A stretch of 64,000 bases of DNA from Catenulispora sp. MAP5-51 (GTDB lineage Bacteria > Actinomycetota > Actinomycetes > Streptomycetales > Catenulisporaceae): the NCBI RefSeq assembly GCF_041261205.1, contig NZ_JBGCCH010000035.1, positions 1-64,000 on the forward strand, written 5' to 3'. The translations under genes and the position numbers were made by a program. The notes below the pieces were generated by a model. The model saw only the letters and a program-made list of their open reading frames with translations, had not been told where the DNA came from and did not search any database. Position 1 is the first letter of the stretch. Each line of letters begins with the position of its first letter. Positions 24,125-32,947 of the stretch are shown here, one piece after another.

Positions 24125-24760
24125 GTGACGACTATTCATGCCAGTGCCTTGCGAAACATGCTTCTGCCCGCTTCCCGCGGGCGCTCCGATCCGTCCCGCA
24201 CCGATCTGTCCCACACCGAACCGTCCCGCACCGGGGCGACGGTCTGGCTCACCGGCCTGCCCAGCGCCGGGAAGTCGACGATCGCCTGCCGGCTGGCCGA
24301 GCTCCTGGGCGCCGAGGGCCGCGGCGCGGAGATCCTCGACGGCGACGAGGTCCGTGCCTTCCTGTCCGCCGGCCTCGGCTTCAGCCGGGCCGACCGCGAC
24401 GCCAACGTCCGGCGGATCGGCTACGTCGCCGAACTCCTGGCGCGCAACGGGGTTCTGGTGCTGGCGGCGGTCGTCTCGCCGTTCCAGGACAGCCGGGACG
24501 CGGTGCGCGAATGGCACCGCAGGTCCGGTACCGCGTTCCTCGAGGTGCACGTCGCGACGCCGGTCGAGGTCTGCGCGGACAGGGACGTGAAGGGCCTGTA
24601 CGCGCGCCAGCGGGCCGGGACGCTGACCGGGCTGACCGGCGTCGACGACCCCTACGAGCCGCCGCCGAGCCCCGAGCTGCGGATCGACACCGGCTCCGAG
24701 GACGTCGCCGGGTCGGTGCGGGCGGTCCGGGCGCTGCTCGCCGAGCGGGGGTTGGTGTAA
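24125..24760 (+). CDS. cysC: Adenylylsulfate (APS) kinase
   Basis: A 211-residue protein from a GTG preceded by an AAAGGA RBS. It has the P-loop GLPSAGKST (about residues 44-52), the LDGDEVR substrate segment, RDANVRRIGYVAELLARNG, and the family-typical RDVKGLYARQRAG and GVDDPYEPP motifs. APS kinase phosphorylates adenylylsulfate to PAPS, the sulfate donor of sulfotransferases. With the sulfotransferase at 32996-34129 in the same cluster it probably raises PAPS supply for sulfation of the product. It has about 40 extra Ser/Arg/Thr-rich N-terminal residues with a degenerate repeat (PSRTDLSHTEPSRT). Confidence 0.92.
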   Translation: MTTIHASALRNMLLPASRGRSDPSRTDLSHTEPSRTGATVWLTGLPSAGKSTIACRLAELLGAEGRGAEILDGDEVRAFLSAGLGFSRADRDANVRRIGYVAELLARNGVLVLAAVVSPFQDSRDAVREWHRRSGTAFLEVHVATPVEVCADRDVKGLYARQRAGTLTGLTGVDDPYEPPPSPELRIDTGSEDVAGSVRAVRALLAERGLV

Positions 24761-24765
24761 CCCGA

Positions 24766-24823
24766 TCGAGGGAATCGTGAAGGGCGGACCGGGATCCCGG
24801 TCCGCCCTTCACGATTCCCTCGA
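24766..24823. terminator. 58-bp perfect palindrome between convergent genes
   Basis: Two 29-bp arms (24766-24794 and 24795-24823) are exact reverse complements with no spacer, centred on GGGATCCC. It starts 5 bp after the cysC stop and lies 41 bp from the stop of the MbtH gene, so it is best read as a bidirectional terminator. Perfect palindromes this long are unusual because they form cruciforms. Confidence 0.8.
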
Positions 24824-24864
24824 CGACCTCCCCGCGACGAGACCACGCCGATCCGGCGAGCGGA

Positions 24865-25074
24865 TCAGTTCCCTTCCATCGCGTCGATCAGGCTCTTGGG
24901 ACGCATGTCGGTCCAGGACTCCTCGATGTAGTCCAGGCACTCCTGGCGCGGGGCCTTGCCGAACACCGTCTTCCACCCCTCGGGGACATCGGCGAACACC
25001 GGCCACAGCGAGTGCTGGTTCTCGGTGTTGACCAGCACCAGGAAGTCGGCCTCGGGATTGTCGAACGGATTCAT
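24865..25074 (-). CDS. MbtH-like protein
   Basis: A 69-residue protein starting [14 protein letters not shown]. It has the defining MbtH family residues [17 protein letters not shown] and [10 protein letters not shown]. MbtH-like proteins bind adenylation domains and are often needed for their folding or activity, so the NRPS is the expected partner. A longer frame to 25119 exists, but the ATG at 25074 gives the normal family length. A StrR-type operator lies about 90 bp upstream. Confidence 0.95.
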   Translation of the reverse strand: MNPFDNPEADFLVLVNTENQHSLWPVFADVPEGWKTVFGKAPRQECLDYIEESWTDMRPKSLIDAMEGN

Positions 25075-25162
25075 CTGCGTGCCGCCCTTTCTCGAAAGAA
25101 TATGCACCCTCCGCGCCACTATGACCCGCGGCCGGCGTATCGATCAACAGCCGTGCCGCACT

Positions 25163-25191
25163 GTTCAACCGCGGCCCGGCCGCAGTCGGAC
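25163..25191. promoter_or_regulatory. StrR-type operator 2
   Basis: GTTCAAC (25163-25169), 15 bp, GTCGGAC (25185-25191), in the 291-bp divergent region between the MbtH gene (leftward) and the ABC transporter (rightward). One half-site is degenerate. Confidence 0.7.
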
Positions 25192-25365
25192 GGAACCGGC
25201 GGCCGGGTACCGGAAAACGTTAATCAGGGGTTTGACACTCTTGGCGGCCAGCCGCTATCCATGGGGGAATGCCATCGCCTGAGGCGCCCGTCACGCGGCA
25301 CGGTTCGACGCAGACGAAGGTAGCTGGACCAAGACCGGCCGGAAAGGCCCTAGGAGCAGATCATC

Positions 25366-26151
25366 ATGACCACCACGGCCACCAACCCAGTGCTTCGAGC
25401 CCGCGGGCTCCGCAAGGAATACGGAAAGGGAGACGGGCAGGTCCACGCCGTCGAGAACTGCGACCTCGATGTCGCCCCCGGCGAGACGGTGGCCCTGACC
25501 GGGCCCAGCGGCTGCGGGAAGTCCACCATGCTCCAACTGCTGGGCGGCCTGGACCGCCCGTCGCAGGGCGAGGTCTGGATCGCCGGCAAGCGCATCGACA
25601 AGATGGGCGAGCGGGCGCTGGCGCACATGCGCCGCGACTCGATCGGCTTCGTCTTCCAGTCCTTCCAGCTGATGGACGAGCTGACCGCGGTGGAGAACGT
25701 CGAACTGCCGGCCCTGCTGGCCGGCCGCTCGGCCCGCAAGGCCCGCAAGCGCGCGCTGAGCCTGCTGGAGCAGGTCGGCCTGTCCGAGCGCGCCCGCCAT
25801 CTGCCCTCGCAGCTGTCCGGGGGCCAGCGGCAGCGGGTCGCGGTGGCCCGCGCGCTGGTCAACGAACCGTTGATCGTGCTGGCCGACGAGCCGACGGGCA
25901 ACCTGGACAGCGAGGCCACCGCCGACGTGATGCGGCTGTTCGCGCGGCTCCGCGCCGACGGCCAGACGCTGGTCCTGGTCACCCATGACCCGCGCGTCGC
26001 GAACACCGCGGACCGGCTGATCACCATGCGCGACGGGGTCTTCGTGGACGAGAGCCGGCCGGCCGGCCGGAGCGGGGCCGGGTCCGGGTCGGGGTCGAAG
26101 TCCGGGCCCGTGACCGGGCAGCGCGGCGCGCTCGCCGGACTGGACGGCTGA
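25366..26151 (+). CDS. ABC transporter ATPase, MacB/LolD type
   Basis: A 261-residue ATP-binding subunit with Walker A GPSGCGKST, Q-loop FVFQSFQLM, signature LSGGQRQRVAVARAL, Walker B LIVLADEPTG and H-loop VTHD. The C-terminus ends in a Gly-Ser repeat tail. Its partner permease starts 3 bp after its stop. MacB-like pairs export peptides and antibiotics, so product export or self-protection is the likely role. It shares the operator region with the MbtH gene. Confidence 0.93.
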   Translation: MTTTATNPVLRARGLRKEYGKGDGQVHAVENCDLDVAPGETVALTGPSGCGKSTMLQLLGGLDRPSQGEVWIAGKRIDKMGERALAHMRRDSIGFVFQSFQLMDELTAVENVELPALLAGRSARKARKRALSLLEQVGLSERARHLPSQLSGGQRQRVAVARALVNEPLIVLADEPTGNLDSEATADVMRLFARLRADGQTLVLVTHDPRVANTADRLITMRDGVFVDESRPAGRSGAGSGSGSKSGPVTGQRGALAGLDG

Positions 26152-26154
26152 GCC

Positions 26155-27999
26155 ATGCCACGCCTGCGGATCATCCTCCGCCTGGCCGCCCGGGACCTGC
26201 GCCGCCGGCGCGCCGAGGCCGTGCTGCTGTTCGTGGCCTTCACCGCCGCCACGACCACCCTGACCCTGGGACTCACCCTGGGCGGCGTCACCGACCAGCC
26301 CTACCAGCAGACGCGTACCGCCACGGCCGGGCCCGACGTCGCCGTGAACTTCTACCCGGCCAAGAACTCGGGTCAGTCCCCTGATATGAGCATGCTGGAC
26401 CGCGTGCTCGGCGCCTCGGGCGTCACCGCGAAGAGCGGACCGTTCCCGACCGCGTGGACCACCTTCACCGGAAACGGCCACAGTGCTCACGCGCAGGTGG
26501 AGGGACGCACGCCCGAGGCTGTGGCGGTCGACCAGCCCAAGCCCGCCGAGGGCCACTGGCTCAGCGGTCCCGGCCAGGTGGTCCTGGAGCGCAGCTTCGC
26601 CGACGCGCTCGGCCTGAGGACCGGCACCACGATCACGTTGAACGGCAAGGCCTTCGCCGTCGTCGGGATCGCCGTCACCGCCGCCATCCCGCCCTACCCG
26701 CAGACCTGCACCGACGGCTGCGAGCAGGGCACCACCCGGCAGCAGGGCGAGAGCACCGGCCAGGTCTGGGTCGCGCCGTCCGACGCCGAGGCGCTGGCCA
26801 CGCCGGCCGCCCCGCTGTACTTCCTGGCGGCGCTGAAGCTGGCCGACCCGGCCGACGCCTACACCTGGATCAACACCCACCGGCCGCCGCCGGCGCAGGG
26901 CCCGAACAGCGACGACGCCGCGCAGGTGGGCTTCAACACCTACGTCGACATCGGCACCCAGGACGCGAAGGTCGTCGACACGGTGCAGCGCGACATGCTG
27001 GTGCTGAGCTGGCTGCTCGGCCTGCTGGCGATCGCCAGCGTGGCCGTGCTGGTCGGCGGCCGGATGGCCGACCAGACCCGCCGGGTGGGGCTGCTCAAGG
27101 CCGTCGGCGCGACGCCTCGGCTGGTCGCCGCGGTGCTCCTGGCCCAGTACCTGCTGGTGGCGCTGCTGGCCACGGCGGCCGGGCTGGCCGCCGGACGGCT
27201 GGCCGCGCCGGCGCTGACGAGCCCGGGCTCCGGACTGCTCGGCACGGCGGCGACCCCGCAGCTCACGGTCAGCTCGATGGTGATCGTGGCCGCGGTGGCG
27301 GTCGGCGTGGCGGTGCTGGCCACGTTCGTCCCGGCGGTGCGCGCCGCCCGGATCAGCACGGTGCAGGCACTCGTCGCCGCCACGCGCGCCCCGCGCCGGC
27401 GGCCGCTGGCCACGGCCATTTCGGCCCGGCTGCCGGTGCCGCTGCTGATCGGTCTGCGGATCGCCGCCCGCCGGCCGCGGCGGACGCTGCTGAACGTGGC
27501 GAGCATCGCCATCACGGCCAGCGGTGTCGTCGCGGTGTTGTGCGCCCACACCCATCTGAACGCGCAGCAGTCCGGCGGCACGTCCGGCCTGGACAACCCG
27601 ATGACCGACCGGATGAACCAGGTCCTGCTGGTGGTCACGGTGGCGCTGTCGGCGCTGGCCGCGATCAACGCGATCTTCATCGCCTGGGCGACGGTCTACG
27701 ACGCCCGGCGCGCCTCGGCGCTGACGCGGGCGCTGGGCGCGTCCCCGTCGCAGGTGACCACGGGCATCGTGGCGGCGCAGGTGGTGCCGGCGCTGCTGGG
27801 CGGCCTGCTGGGCGTCCCCGGGGGGATCGGGCTGTTCACCGCGGTGAAGCGCGGGGAGACCACGGTGTATCCGTCGCCGGCCTGGCTGGCCGCGGTCGTG
27901 GTGGGGATCCTCGTGGCGATGGTGGTGCTGACGATCGTGCCGGGACGGATGGGCGCTCGGCGTCCGGTGGCCGAAGTGCTCCTGACGGACGCCGCGTAA
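26155..27999 (+). CDS. ABC transporter permease, FtsX/MacB family
   Basis: A 614-residue membrane protein. One N-terminal membrane segment (about residues 19-43) is followed by a roughly 200-residue extracellular domain, three segments around residues 280-400, then a second FtsX-like unit with segments near 440-460, 490-520, 540-560 and 580-600. This two-unit layout is typical of actinobacterial FtsX-type exporters. The start codon lies 3 bp after the ATPase stop, so the two are one operon. It is expected to export the peptide product or give self-resistance. Confidence 0.9.
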   Translation: MPRLRIILRLAARDLRRRRAEAVLLFVAFTAATTTLTLGLTLGGVTDQPYQQTRTATAGPDVAVNFYPAKNSGQSPDMSMLDRVLGASGVTAKSGPFPTAWTTFTGNGHSAHAQVEGRTPEAVAVDQPKPAEGHWLSGPGQVVLERSFADALGLRTGTTITLNGKAFAVVGIAVTAAIPPYPQTCTDGCEQGTTRQQGESTGQVWVAPSDAEALATPAAPLYFLAALKLADPADAYTWINTHRPPPAQGPNSDDAAQVGFNTYVDIGTQDAKVVDTVQRDMLVLSWLLGLLAIASVAVLVGGRMADQTRRVGLLKAVGATPRLVAAVLLAQYLLVALLATAAGLAAGRLAAPALTSPGSGLLGTAATPQLTVSSMVIVAAVAVGVAVLATFVPAVRAARISTVQALVAATRAPRRRPLATAISARLPVPLLIGLRIAARRPRRTLLNVASIAITASGVVAVLCAHTHLNAQQSGGTSGLDNPMTDRMNQVLLVVTVALSALAAINAIFIAWATVYDARRASALTRALGASPSQVTTGIVAAQVVPALLGGLLGVPGGIGLFTAVKRGETTVYPSPAWLAAVVVGILVAMVVLTIVPGRMGARRPVAEVLLTDAA

Positions 28000-28011
28000 C
28001 CCTGTGACAAG

Positions 28012-28037
28012 GAGGCGTGGGCTTCGGCCCACGCCTC
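28012..28037. terminator. Bidirectional terminator with TTCG loop
   Basis: Perfect 11-bp stem GAGGCGTGGGC / GCCCACGCCTC around a TTCG tetraloop, then TTT on the plus strand. It lies between the permease stop (27999) and the convergent thioesterase stop (28062). Confidence 0.85.
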
Positions 28038-28061
28038 TTTGGCGTTCATGTCAGGGCTCGT

Positions 28062-28808
28062 TTACCGACGAGCGAGCATGCGGCAAGCCTCATCCAGGAA
28101 GGCGAAGAACTCGTCGCTACGGCCGGGGAAGAAGTGGTCGCCGTCCAGAACCTCGAACCGGAAGCCGGCGGTGGTCTGCGCCTCCCAGGCCGCGACCGCC
28201 TCGACCGGCACCAGCGCGTCCCGGTTCCCAGCCAGGGCCAGGATCGGGGTGTCCAGCGGCGGCTCGTCGGCGTACTCGTACTCCTCGCACAGACCCACAT
28301 CGGCCCGGAGCGCGGGCATGATCAGCCGCAGCAGCTTGGGATGGGCCAGTGCCTCCTCGGGCATCCCGCCGACGCGCCGCAGGAAGTCGACCATCCCCTC
28401 CGCGCCGCGCCGCCGCACCGGCAGCTGCGGCGCGGCGGCGCCGAGGACCACCAGCAGCGCGGGCGGCGGCGAGCCGGCCCGACGCAGCAGCCGCGCGGTC
28501 TCGAACGCGGCGAGCGCCCCGAAGCTGTGGCCGAGCAGAACACTGACGCCGGGGGCGACGGTGTCGACCTCCGGCGCCACGGCCTCGACGAGCGCCGCCA
28601 TGTCGGTGAAGGGCTGCTCGCGCAGCCGGGTCTCGCGCCCGGGAAGCAGGATCGGGCAGATTCGCGTCCCGGGCGCAACCCGGTCCGGCCAGTGCCGGAA
28701 GGCGTTCGCCCCGCATCCGGCCGGCGGGAGGCAGTAGATGCGGGGCAACGAAACCGATGCGCGGCCGGCCGGAACCGGCGCCGTATCAGCGTTCTGCGAC
28801 GATGACAT
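28062..28808 (-). CDS. Type II thioesterase
   Basis: A 248-residue alpha/beta hydrolase with an early CLPPAGCGANAF segment, the nucleophile motif GHSFGA and a terminal DGDHFF with the catalytic His. Stand-alone thioesterases of this family clear misloaded or stalled T/ACP domains of NRPS and PKS enzymes. The ATG lies inside the 3' end of the methyltransferase gene (23-bp overlap), so it is translationally coupled and last in the 35297-28062 operon. Confidence 0.92.
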   Translation of the reverse strand: MSSSQNADTAPVPAGRASVSLPRIYCLPPAGCGANAFRHWPDRVAPGTRICPILLPGRETRLREQPFTDMAALVEAVAPEVDTVAPGVSVLLGHSFGALAAFETARLLRRAGSPPPALLVVLGAAAPQLPVRRRGAEGMVDFLRRVGGMPEEALAHPKLLRLIMPALRADVGLCEEYEYADEPPLDTPILALAGNRDALVPVEAVAAWEAQTTAGFRFEVLDGDHFFPGRSDEFFAFLDEACRMLARR

Positions 28809-29973
28809 GCTGTCCGAACACGTCCGCGGCGCCCTCCCCCGCCACCGGGGCCAGCGCCGCCACTCGGGCGAACCCGGCGTCGTGCAGGAGGCGGGTCCAG
28901 GTTGGCACGCCGGCCAGTGGCGAGCCGGGGATGCGCAGGCCGTCCTGGGCGCTCCACCAGCCGTCGAGGAGGCCGAAGGACATCGTGACGAACATCATCG
29001 GGGTGGTGATCTCGCGGAGGACCAGGCGGCCGCCGGGGCTCAGCAGCTGGGCGACGTTGGCCAGGGTGCGGGGGAGGTCGGCGGTGGCGTGCAGGACGTT
29101 CGCGGCGACCACCAGGTCGAAGGCGCCGGGTTCGAAGCCCTGCTCGGCGGGGTCGGCTTCAATGTCCAGGCGGTCGAAGCGCATCGTGGGGTGGTCCGCG
29201 GCGAAGCGGCGGCGGCCGTGGCGCAGGAAGCTGGCGGAGATGTCCGTGTAGGTGAAGGTGAAGCGGCCCGCGGCCGTGGCCACCGTCTCAAGGATCTGAG
29301 TCGTGGTCCCGCCGGTGCCGGCGCCGACTTCCAGGATCCGCAGCGGGCCGGCCCGGCGGGCGGCGAAGACCGGCTCGGCGACGCTCTGGGCCGCCAGCTC
29401 GTTGAGCCGGTCCGAGACCGGGTCGCCGCGGTACACGCCCTCCACCAGATCCATGTTCCAGCCCGGGAACAGGACGTTGATCGGCTTGACCTCGCCGCGC
29501 AGCAGGCGCGGGTACTCGGCCAGGCAGGCGTCGAGCAGTGCGGTCTGGGCCGTCACCTCGGGGTGGGCGGCCACGAGCGCGGCGGACTCGGCGGCCAGGT
29601 CCCGGCCGGCCAGCGCGGCGACGGGCTCGGCGGCCACGACGGCCTCGCCCTCGGCGCGTAGCAAGCCCGCCGCGAGGAGCACGTCGATCAGAACACCGAA
29701 CAGCGGCCGGTGCTCGGCGGCGACGCCGAGGTCGGCGTCCAGCGCGGACCGGTCCCGGCGCTCGCCGGGCGCGGCGAAGGCGCCCATCTGCTGGAGCACC
29801 AGGGCCAGCCGGGCCGCGCTCAGCTCGTCCCGCGCGGCCCAGCCGGCGCGCAGACGCGCGCCGTCGGGGGCCGGGGCCAGGGTGCGTCCGCCCAGCGGAT
29901 CCCAGACGGCGGCCGGTTTCGGTGCTGGCCCCGCAGCCGGCGCGCGGTCGACTGTCTCAATGGTCGGATTCAC
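28786..29973 (-). CDS. SAM-dependent methyltransferase resembling PKS-type methylation domains
   Basis: A 395-residue protein from a GTG behind an AGGAGG RBS. The N-terminal 170 residues look like the helical region before polyketide-synthase methylation domains. The SAM-binding motif LEVGAGTGGTTTQIL is near residue 215, followed by FTYTDIS, FDLVVAANVLHA and SPGGRLVLRE. Because it shares an operon with KAS II, KAS III and two ACPs, methylation of an acyl-ACP intermediate is a reasonable guess, but N- or O-methylation of the peptide cannot be excluded. Confidence 0.85.
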   Translation of the reverse strand: MNPTIETVDRAPAAGPAPKPAAVWDPLGGRTLAPAPDGARLRAGWAARDELSAARLALVLQQMGAFAAPGERRDRSALDADLGVAAEHRPLFGVLIDVLLAAGLLRAEGEAVVAAEPVAALAGRDLAAESAALVAAHPEVTAQTALLDACLAEYPRLLRGEVKPINVLFPGWNMDLVEGVYRGDPVSDRLNELAAQSVAEPVFAARRAGPLRILEVGAGTGGTTTQILETVATAAGRFTFTYTDISASFLRHGRRRFAADHPTMRFDRLDIEADPAEQGFEPGAFDLVVAANVLHATADLPRTLANVAQLLSPGGRLVLREITTPMMFVTMSFGLLDGWWSAQDGLRIPGSPLAGVPTWTRLLHDAGFARVAALAPVAGEGAADVFGQHVIVAER

Positions 29974-30013
29974 GGAAGTGTTCCTCCTGGTTCGCGGTGG
30001 GTTCGGGGCGTCC

Positions 30014-30052
30014 GGGTCAGGGCCTGGTCAGGCCGGGTCAGGGCCTGGTCAG
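30014..30052. repeat. 21-bp direct repeat across the KAS II stop codon
   Basis: GGGTCAGGGCCTGGTCAG occurs at 30014-30031 and again at 30035-30052, period 21 bp. The right copy codes for the C-terminus and stop of KAS II; the left copy is just outside the gene. It looks like a recent slippage duplication. Confidence 0.85.
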
Positions 30053-31273
30053 CACGAGCACGGCGTTCTGCCCGCCGAACCCGAAGGAGTTGCTCAGCGC
30101 GACCTCGACCTCGGCGGTTCTGGGGACCTTCGCGACGACGTCGAGCGCGATCGCGGGATCGAGGGCGTCGAGGTTGGCCGTCGGCGGGATGCGGCCTTCG
30201 GCGATGGTGCGGACGGTCAGGGCCGCCTCGATCGCCCCGGCCGCGCCGAGGGTGTGGCCCAGGGCGCCCTTGGCCGAGGTCAGGATCGGCCGGTCGCCGA
30301 GCAGGCGGTGCATGGTGCGGGCCTCGATCGCGTCGTTGAGCGGGGTCGAGGTGCCGTGCGCGTTGACGTGGTCGACGTCGCCGGGTGAAAGGCCCGCGTC
30401 GGCCAGGGCCGCGGTGACCGCGCGCGCCACGCCCCGGCCCTCGGGATCGGGGGACGTGGGGTGGACCGCGTCCGCCGAGGCGCCGTATCCGCTCAGCCGC
30501 GCGTGGATCCGCGCGCCGCGCGCCCGCGCGTGCTCGGTCCGCTCCAGGATCAGGACGCCGGCGCCCTCGCCGAGGACGAAGCCGTCCCGATCCGCGTCGA
30601 AGGGCCGGGACGCCGCCGCCGGGTCGCCGCGGCGTTTGGACAGCGCGCCCATCCGGCCGAACGGCGTCACCACGAGCGGGCACACGCAGGCCTCGGCGCC
30701 GCCGGCCACGACGATGTCGCAGAGCCCTGAGCGCAGCAGCTCGCGCGCCGTCCCGATCGCGGTCGCCCCCGAGGCGCACGCGGTGCAGGTGCCGAAGTTG
30801 GGGCCGCCGGCGCCGGTGGCGATGGCGATCTCGCCGGCCGCCATGTTCGGGGCGGCCAGCGGGATCAGGCGCGGGGACACGGATCCGGGCCCGGAGGCGT
30901 GGAGCTTGGCGCTCTCCCGCTCCCAGGCCGGCATGCCGCCCAGCGCGGTCCCGAGCACCACGCCGACCCGGGCCGGGTCCCACGCCGAGGTGTCCAGCGC
31001 GGCGTCGGCCAGGGCCTCGTGGGCCGCGGCCAGGGCCAGCTGGACGTGGCGGTCGAGCCGCCAGGCCACGCGGTGGCCGAGCAGCGCCTCGGCGTCGAAG
31101 TCCGGCACCCGGCAGGACATGTCGGCCGGCAGGCCGGCCAGGTCCGGGTCGGTGGCCGCGGCGGGCGTCCCGTCGCAGACCCCCTGCCAGGTCCGGGCGA
31201 CGCCGACGCCGGCCGCGGTCACCAGGCCCAGGCCGGTGACGGCGACGGCGAAGCCGGGGTCGGGACCGGCCAT
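30038..31273 (-). CDS. Beta-ketoacyl-ACP synthase II (FabF-like)
   Basis: A 411-residue condensing enzyme with the nucleophile in TACASGATAIG, His in NAHGTSTPLND, and Lys and His in SAKGALGHTLGAAGAIE, so the Cys-His-His triad is intact. It elongates acyl-ACP with malonyl-ACP. The ATG shares one base with the stop of the upstream ACP gene (TGATG). Encoded with an ACP and KAS III, it probably extends a dedicated acyl chain for attachment to residue 1 of the peptide. It differs from the second FabF-like gene at 35592, so two elongation enzymes are present. Confidence 0.93.
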   Translation of the reverse strand: MAGPDPGFAVAVTGLGLVTAAGVGVARTWQGVCDGTPAAATDPDLAGLPADMSCRVPDFDAEALLGHRVAWRLDRHVQLALAAAHEALADAALDTSAWDPARVGVVLGTALGGMPAWERESAKLHASGPGSVSPRLIPLAAPNMAAGEIAIATGAGGPNFGTCTACASGATAIGTARELLRSGLCDIVVAGGAEACVCPLVVTPFGRMGALSKRRGDPAAASRPFDADRDGFVLGEGAGVLILERTEHARARGARIHARLSGYGASADAVHPTSPDPEGRGVARAVTAALADAGLSPGDVDHVNAHGTSTPLNDAIEARTMHRLLGDRPILTSAKGALGHTLGAAGAIEAALTVRTIAEGRIPPTANLDALDPAIALDVVAKVPRTAEVEVALSNSFGFGGQNAVLVLTRP

Positions 31274-31512
31274 CAGACTCGCGCGCCCTTGCTGGCCAGC
31301 AGGCTCGCGGCGGTGCGCAGCGTGTGCTGGGCGGTGAAGTCGTCGTCGCCGATCGGGACGCCGAACTCGTCCTCGGAGATGACGGCCAGCTCGACCAGAC
31401 AGATCGAGTCGATCTCCAGGTCGCCGAAGGTGGCGTCGGGGTCCAGGTCCTCCGAGAGCAGGCCGAAGCGGTCGACCAGCACGGTCGCGAGGCGGTTCTC
31501 CAGGTCGGTCAT
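31273..31512 (-). CDS. Acyl carrier protein 1
   Basis: A 79-residue acidic ACP starting MTDLENRLATVL with the phosphopantetheine site DLEIDSICLVEL. The Ser is present, but the usual DSL is DSI. It overlaps KAS II by one base. It is probably the carrier of the growing acyl chain. In-frame codons extend upstream through a repeat but look like translated intergenic DNA, so the start at 31512 is preferred. Confidence 0.92.
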   Translation of the reverse strand: MTDLENRLATVLVDRFGLLSEDLDPDATFGDLEIDSICLVELAVISEDEFGVPIGDDDFTAQHTLRTAASLLASKGARV

Positions 31513-31520
31513 CGGTTCTC

Positions 31521-31580
31521 CTTGTGTGGATGCTTGTGTGGATCGTTGTGTGGATCGTGGTGCGGATCGTGGTGTGGACG
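31521..31580. repeat. About five ~12-bp tandem repeats between ACP1 and KAS III
   Basis: Units resembling cttgtgtggatcg are repeated about five times in the 105-bp gap between the ACP1 start (31512) and the KAS III stop (31618). No function is visible. A similar repeat-filled gap occurs before ACP2. Confidence 0.85.
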
Positions 31581-31617
31581 GGTGACCGCCGGGGGCCACG
31601 CCGGTCGCGCATGGATC

Positions 31618-32658
31618 TCAGTGCCCTGCCAGGTCCGGCCAGACCAGTGCCGCCGAGCCCCAGGCGGCGCCGCCGCCGAAGGCCGTCATCAGGACCCGGT
31701 GGCCGGGCCGGAGCGTGCCCTGGGCCGCGGCGTCGGCCAGGGCCAGCGGGATGGAGGCCGAGGCGGTGTTGCCGACCTCGGCGATGTTCGAGGCCCGACA
31801 GGCGGCCGGGATGCCCAGACGCTCGCCGAGCGCCTCGGTGATGCGGGCGTTGGCCTGGTGCGCCACCAGGAGGTCGACGTCGTCGGCGCTCCAGCCGGCG
31901 CGGGCCAGGACCGTGCGGGAGGAGGCGGTCATCCGCTCCACGGCGATGCGGAAGACCGTGCGGCCGCGCATCGTGAAGTACGGCGAGGCCTGGCCGTCCG
32001 GCGTCCCGGCCGGCCGCAGCGAGCCGCCGCCGGGGATCATGATCAGCTCGGCCTGGGTGCCGTCGCTGCCCAGGTCGATCGGGCCCAGCGCGCCGGGCTC
32101 GTCGGCCGTGCCGCGGCGCAGCACCACCGCGCCCGCACCGTCGCCGAAGATCACGCGGGTGGCGCGGTCGGCGGGGTCCGTGATGGTGCTGAAGGTGTCG
32201 GCGGCGATCAGCAGGACCCGTTCGGCGCCGGTCGCGATGGCGCCGGCGGCGACCCAGAGCCCGTAGACGAACCCGCTGCACACCGCCGCGACGTCGAAGG
32301 CCGCGATCCCGCCGAGGCCGAGCCGGGCGGCCACGTCCGGCGCGGTGGCCGGGCACGGCCGGTCCGGCGTCGCCGTGGCCAGCACGACGGCGTCGACGGC
32401 GGAGGCCTCAGCGGACTTCAGGGCCCGCGCGCCGGCCTCGGCCGCCAGGTCGGCGGTCGCCGTCCCGGGTTCGACCACATGCCGCTGCCGAATCCCGGTG
32501 CGGCTGAAGATCCACTGGTCGGAGGTGTCCAGCTCGCGGGTCAGCTCCTCGTTGGTGACGACCCGCGGCGGGACGTAGGCGCCCAACCCGGCCAGGACCG
32601 CGGCAGGCGGGCCGGGCGTCGGCGGGCCGGGCGTCGGCGCGCCGGGTACGGGATTCAT
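31618..32658 (-). CDS. Beta-ketoacyl-ACP synthase III (FabH-like)
   Basis: A 346-residue enzyme with catalytic Cys in AAVCSGFVYG, His in VAHQANARI and Asn in EVGNTASASIPLAL, all in normal FabH spacing. FabH starts fatty-acid synthesis by condensing an acyl-CoA primer with malonyl-ACP, so this copy should set the primer of the lipid tail. The first 20 residues are a Pro-Gly-Thr repeat (PGAPTPGPPTPGPP) encoded by a 15-bp tandem repeat. It ends 105 bp before ACP1 and starts 14 bp after ACP2. Confidence 0.93.
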   Translation of the reverse strand: MNPVPGAPTPGPPTPGPPAAVLAGLGAYVPPRVVTNEELTRELDTSDQWIFSRTGIRQRHVVEPGTATADLAAEAGARALKSAEASAVDAVVLATATPDRPCPATAPDVAARLGLGGIAAFDVAAVCSGFVYGLWVAAGAIATGAERVLLIAADTFSTITDPADRATRVIFGDGAGAVVLRRGTADEPGALGPIDLGSDGTQAELIMIPGGGSLRPAGTPDGQASPYFTMRGRTVFRIAVERMTASSRTVLARAGWSADDVDLLVAHQANARITEALGERLGIPAACRASNIAEVGNTASASIPLALADAAAQGTLRPGHRVLMTAFGGGAAWGSAALVWPDLAGH

Positions 32659-32672
32659 CGGCTCCCCCGCTC

Positions 32673-32930
32673 TCAGCCGGTCGCGGCGGCGGCCGCGTAC
32701 TCGTACAGGACGCCCAGGACGTCGCCGACGCTCTTCTCGGCGAAGGTGTAGAAGTCCAGCGCCCGCAGGTCGAACTCGATCCCCAGCCCGTCCTCGATCA
32801 TGGTCAGCCACTCGATGGACTGCAGCGAGTCCAGCCCGAGGGTCCCGAAGACGACGTCGGCGTCCAGATCGCGGCGGCCGGAGATCTCGGCCAGCATCCC
32901 GACGGCTTCGGGGACGGATATCTCACTCAT
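32673..32930 (-). CDS. Acyl carrier protein 2
   Basis: An 85-residue ACP starting MSEISVPEAV with the phosphopantetheine site GLDSLQSIEWL. The acidic helix II and YTFAEKSVGDV segment fit an ACP or stand-alone T domain. A second ACP in the same operon suggests that one serves chain synthesis and the other delivers the chain to the NRPS starting C domain; which is which cannot be told. Its start is followed upstream by a heptamer repeat. Confidence 0.9.
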   Translation of the reverse strand: MSEISVPEAVGMLAEISGRRDLDADVVFGTLGLDSLQSIEWLTMIEDGLGIEFDLRALDFYTFAEKSVGDVLGVLYEYAAAAATG

Positions 32931-32947
32931 CGCGGTGTCTCCCTTGT

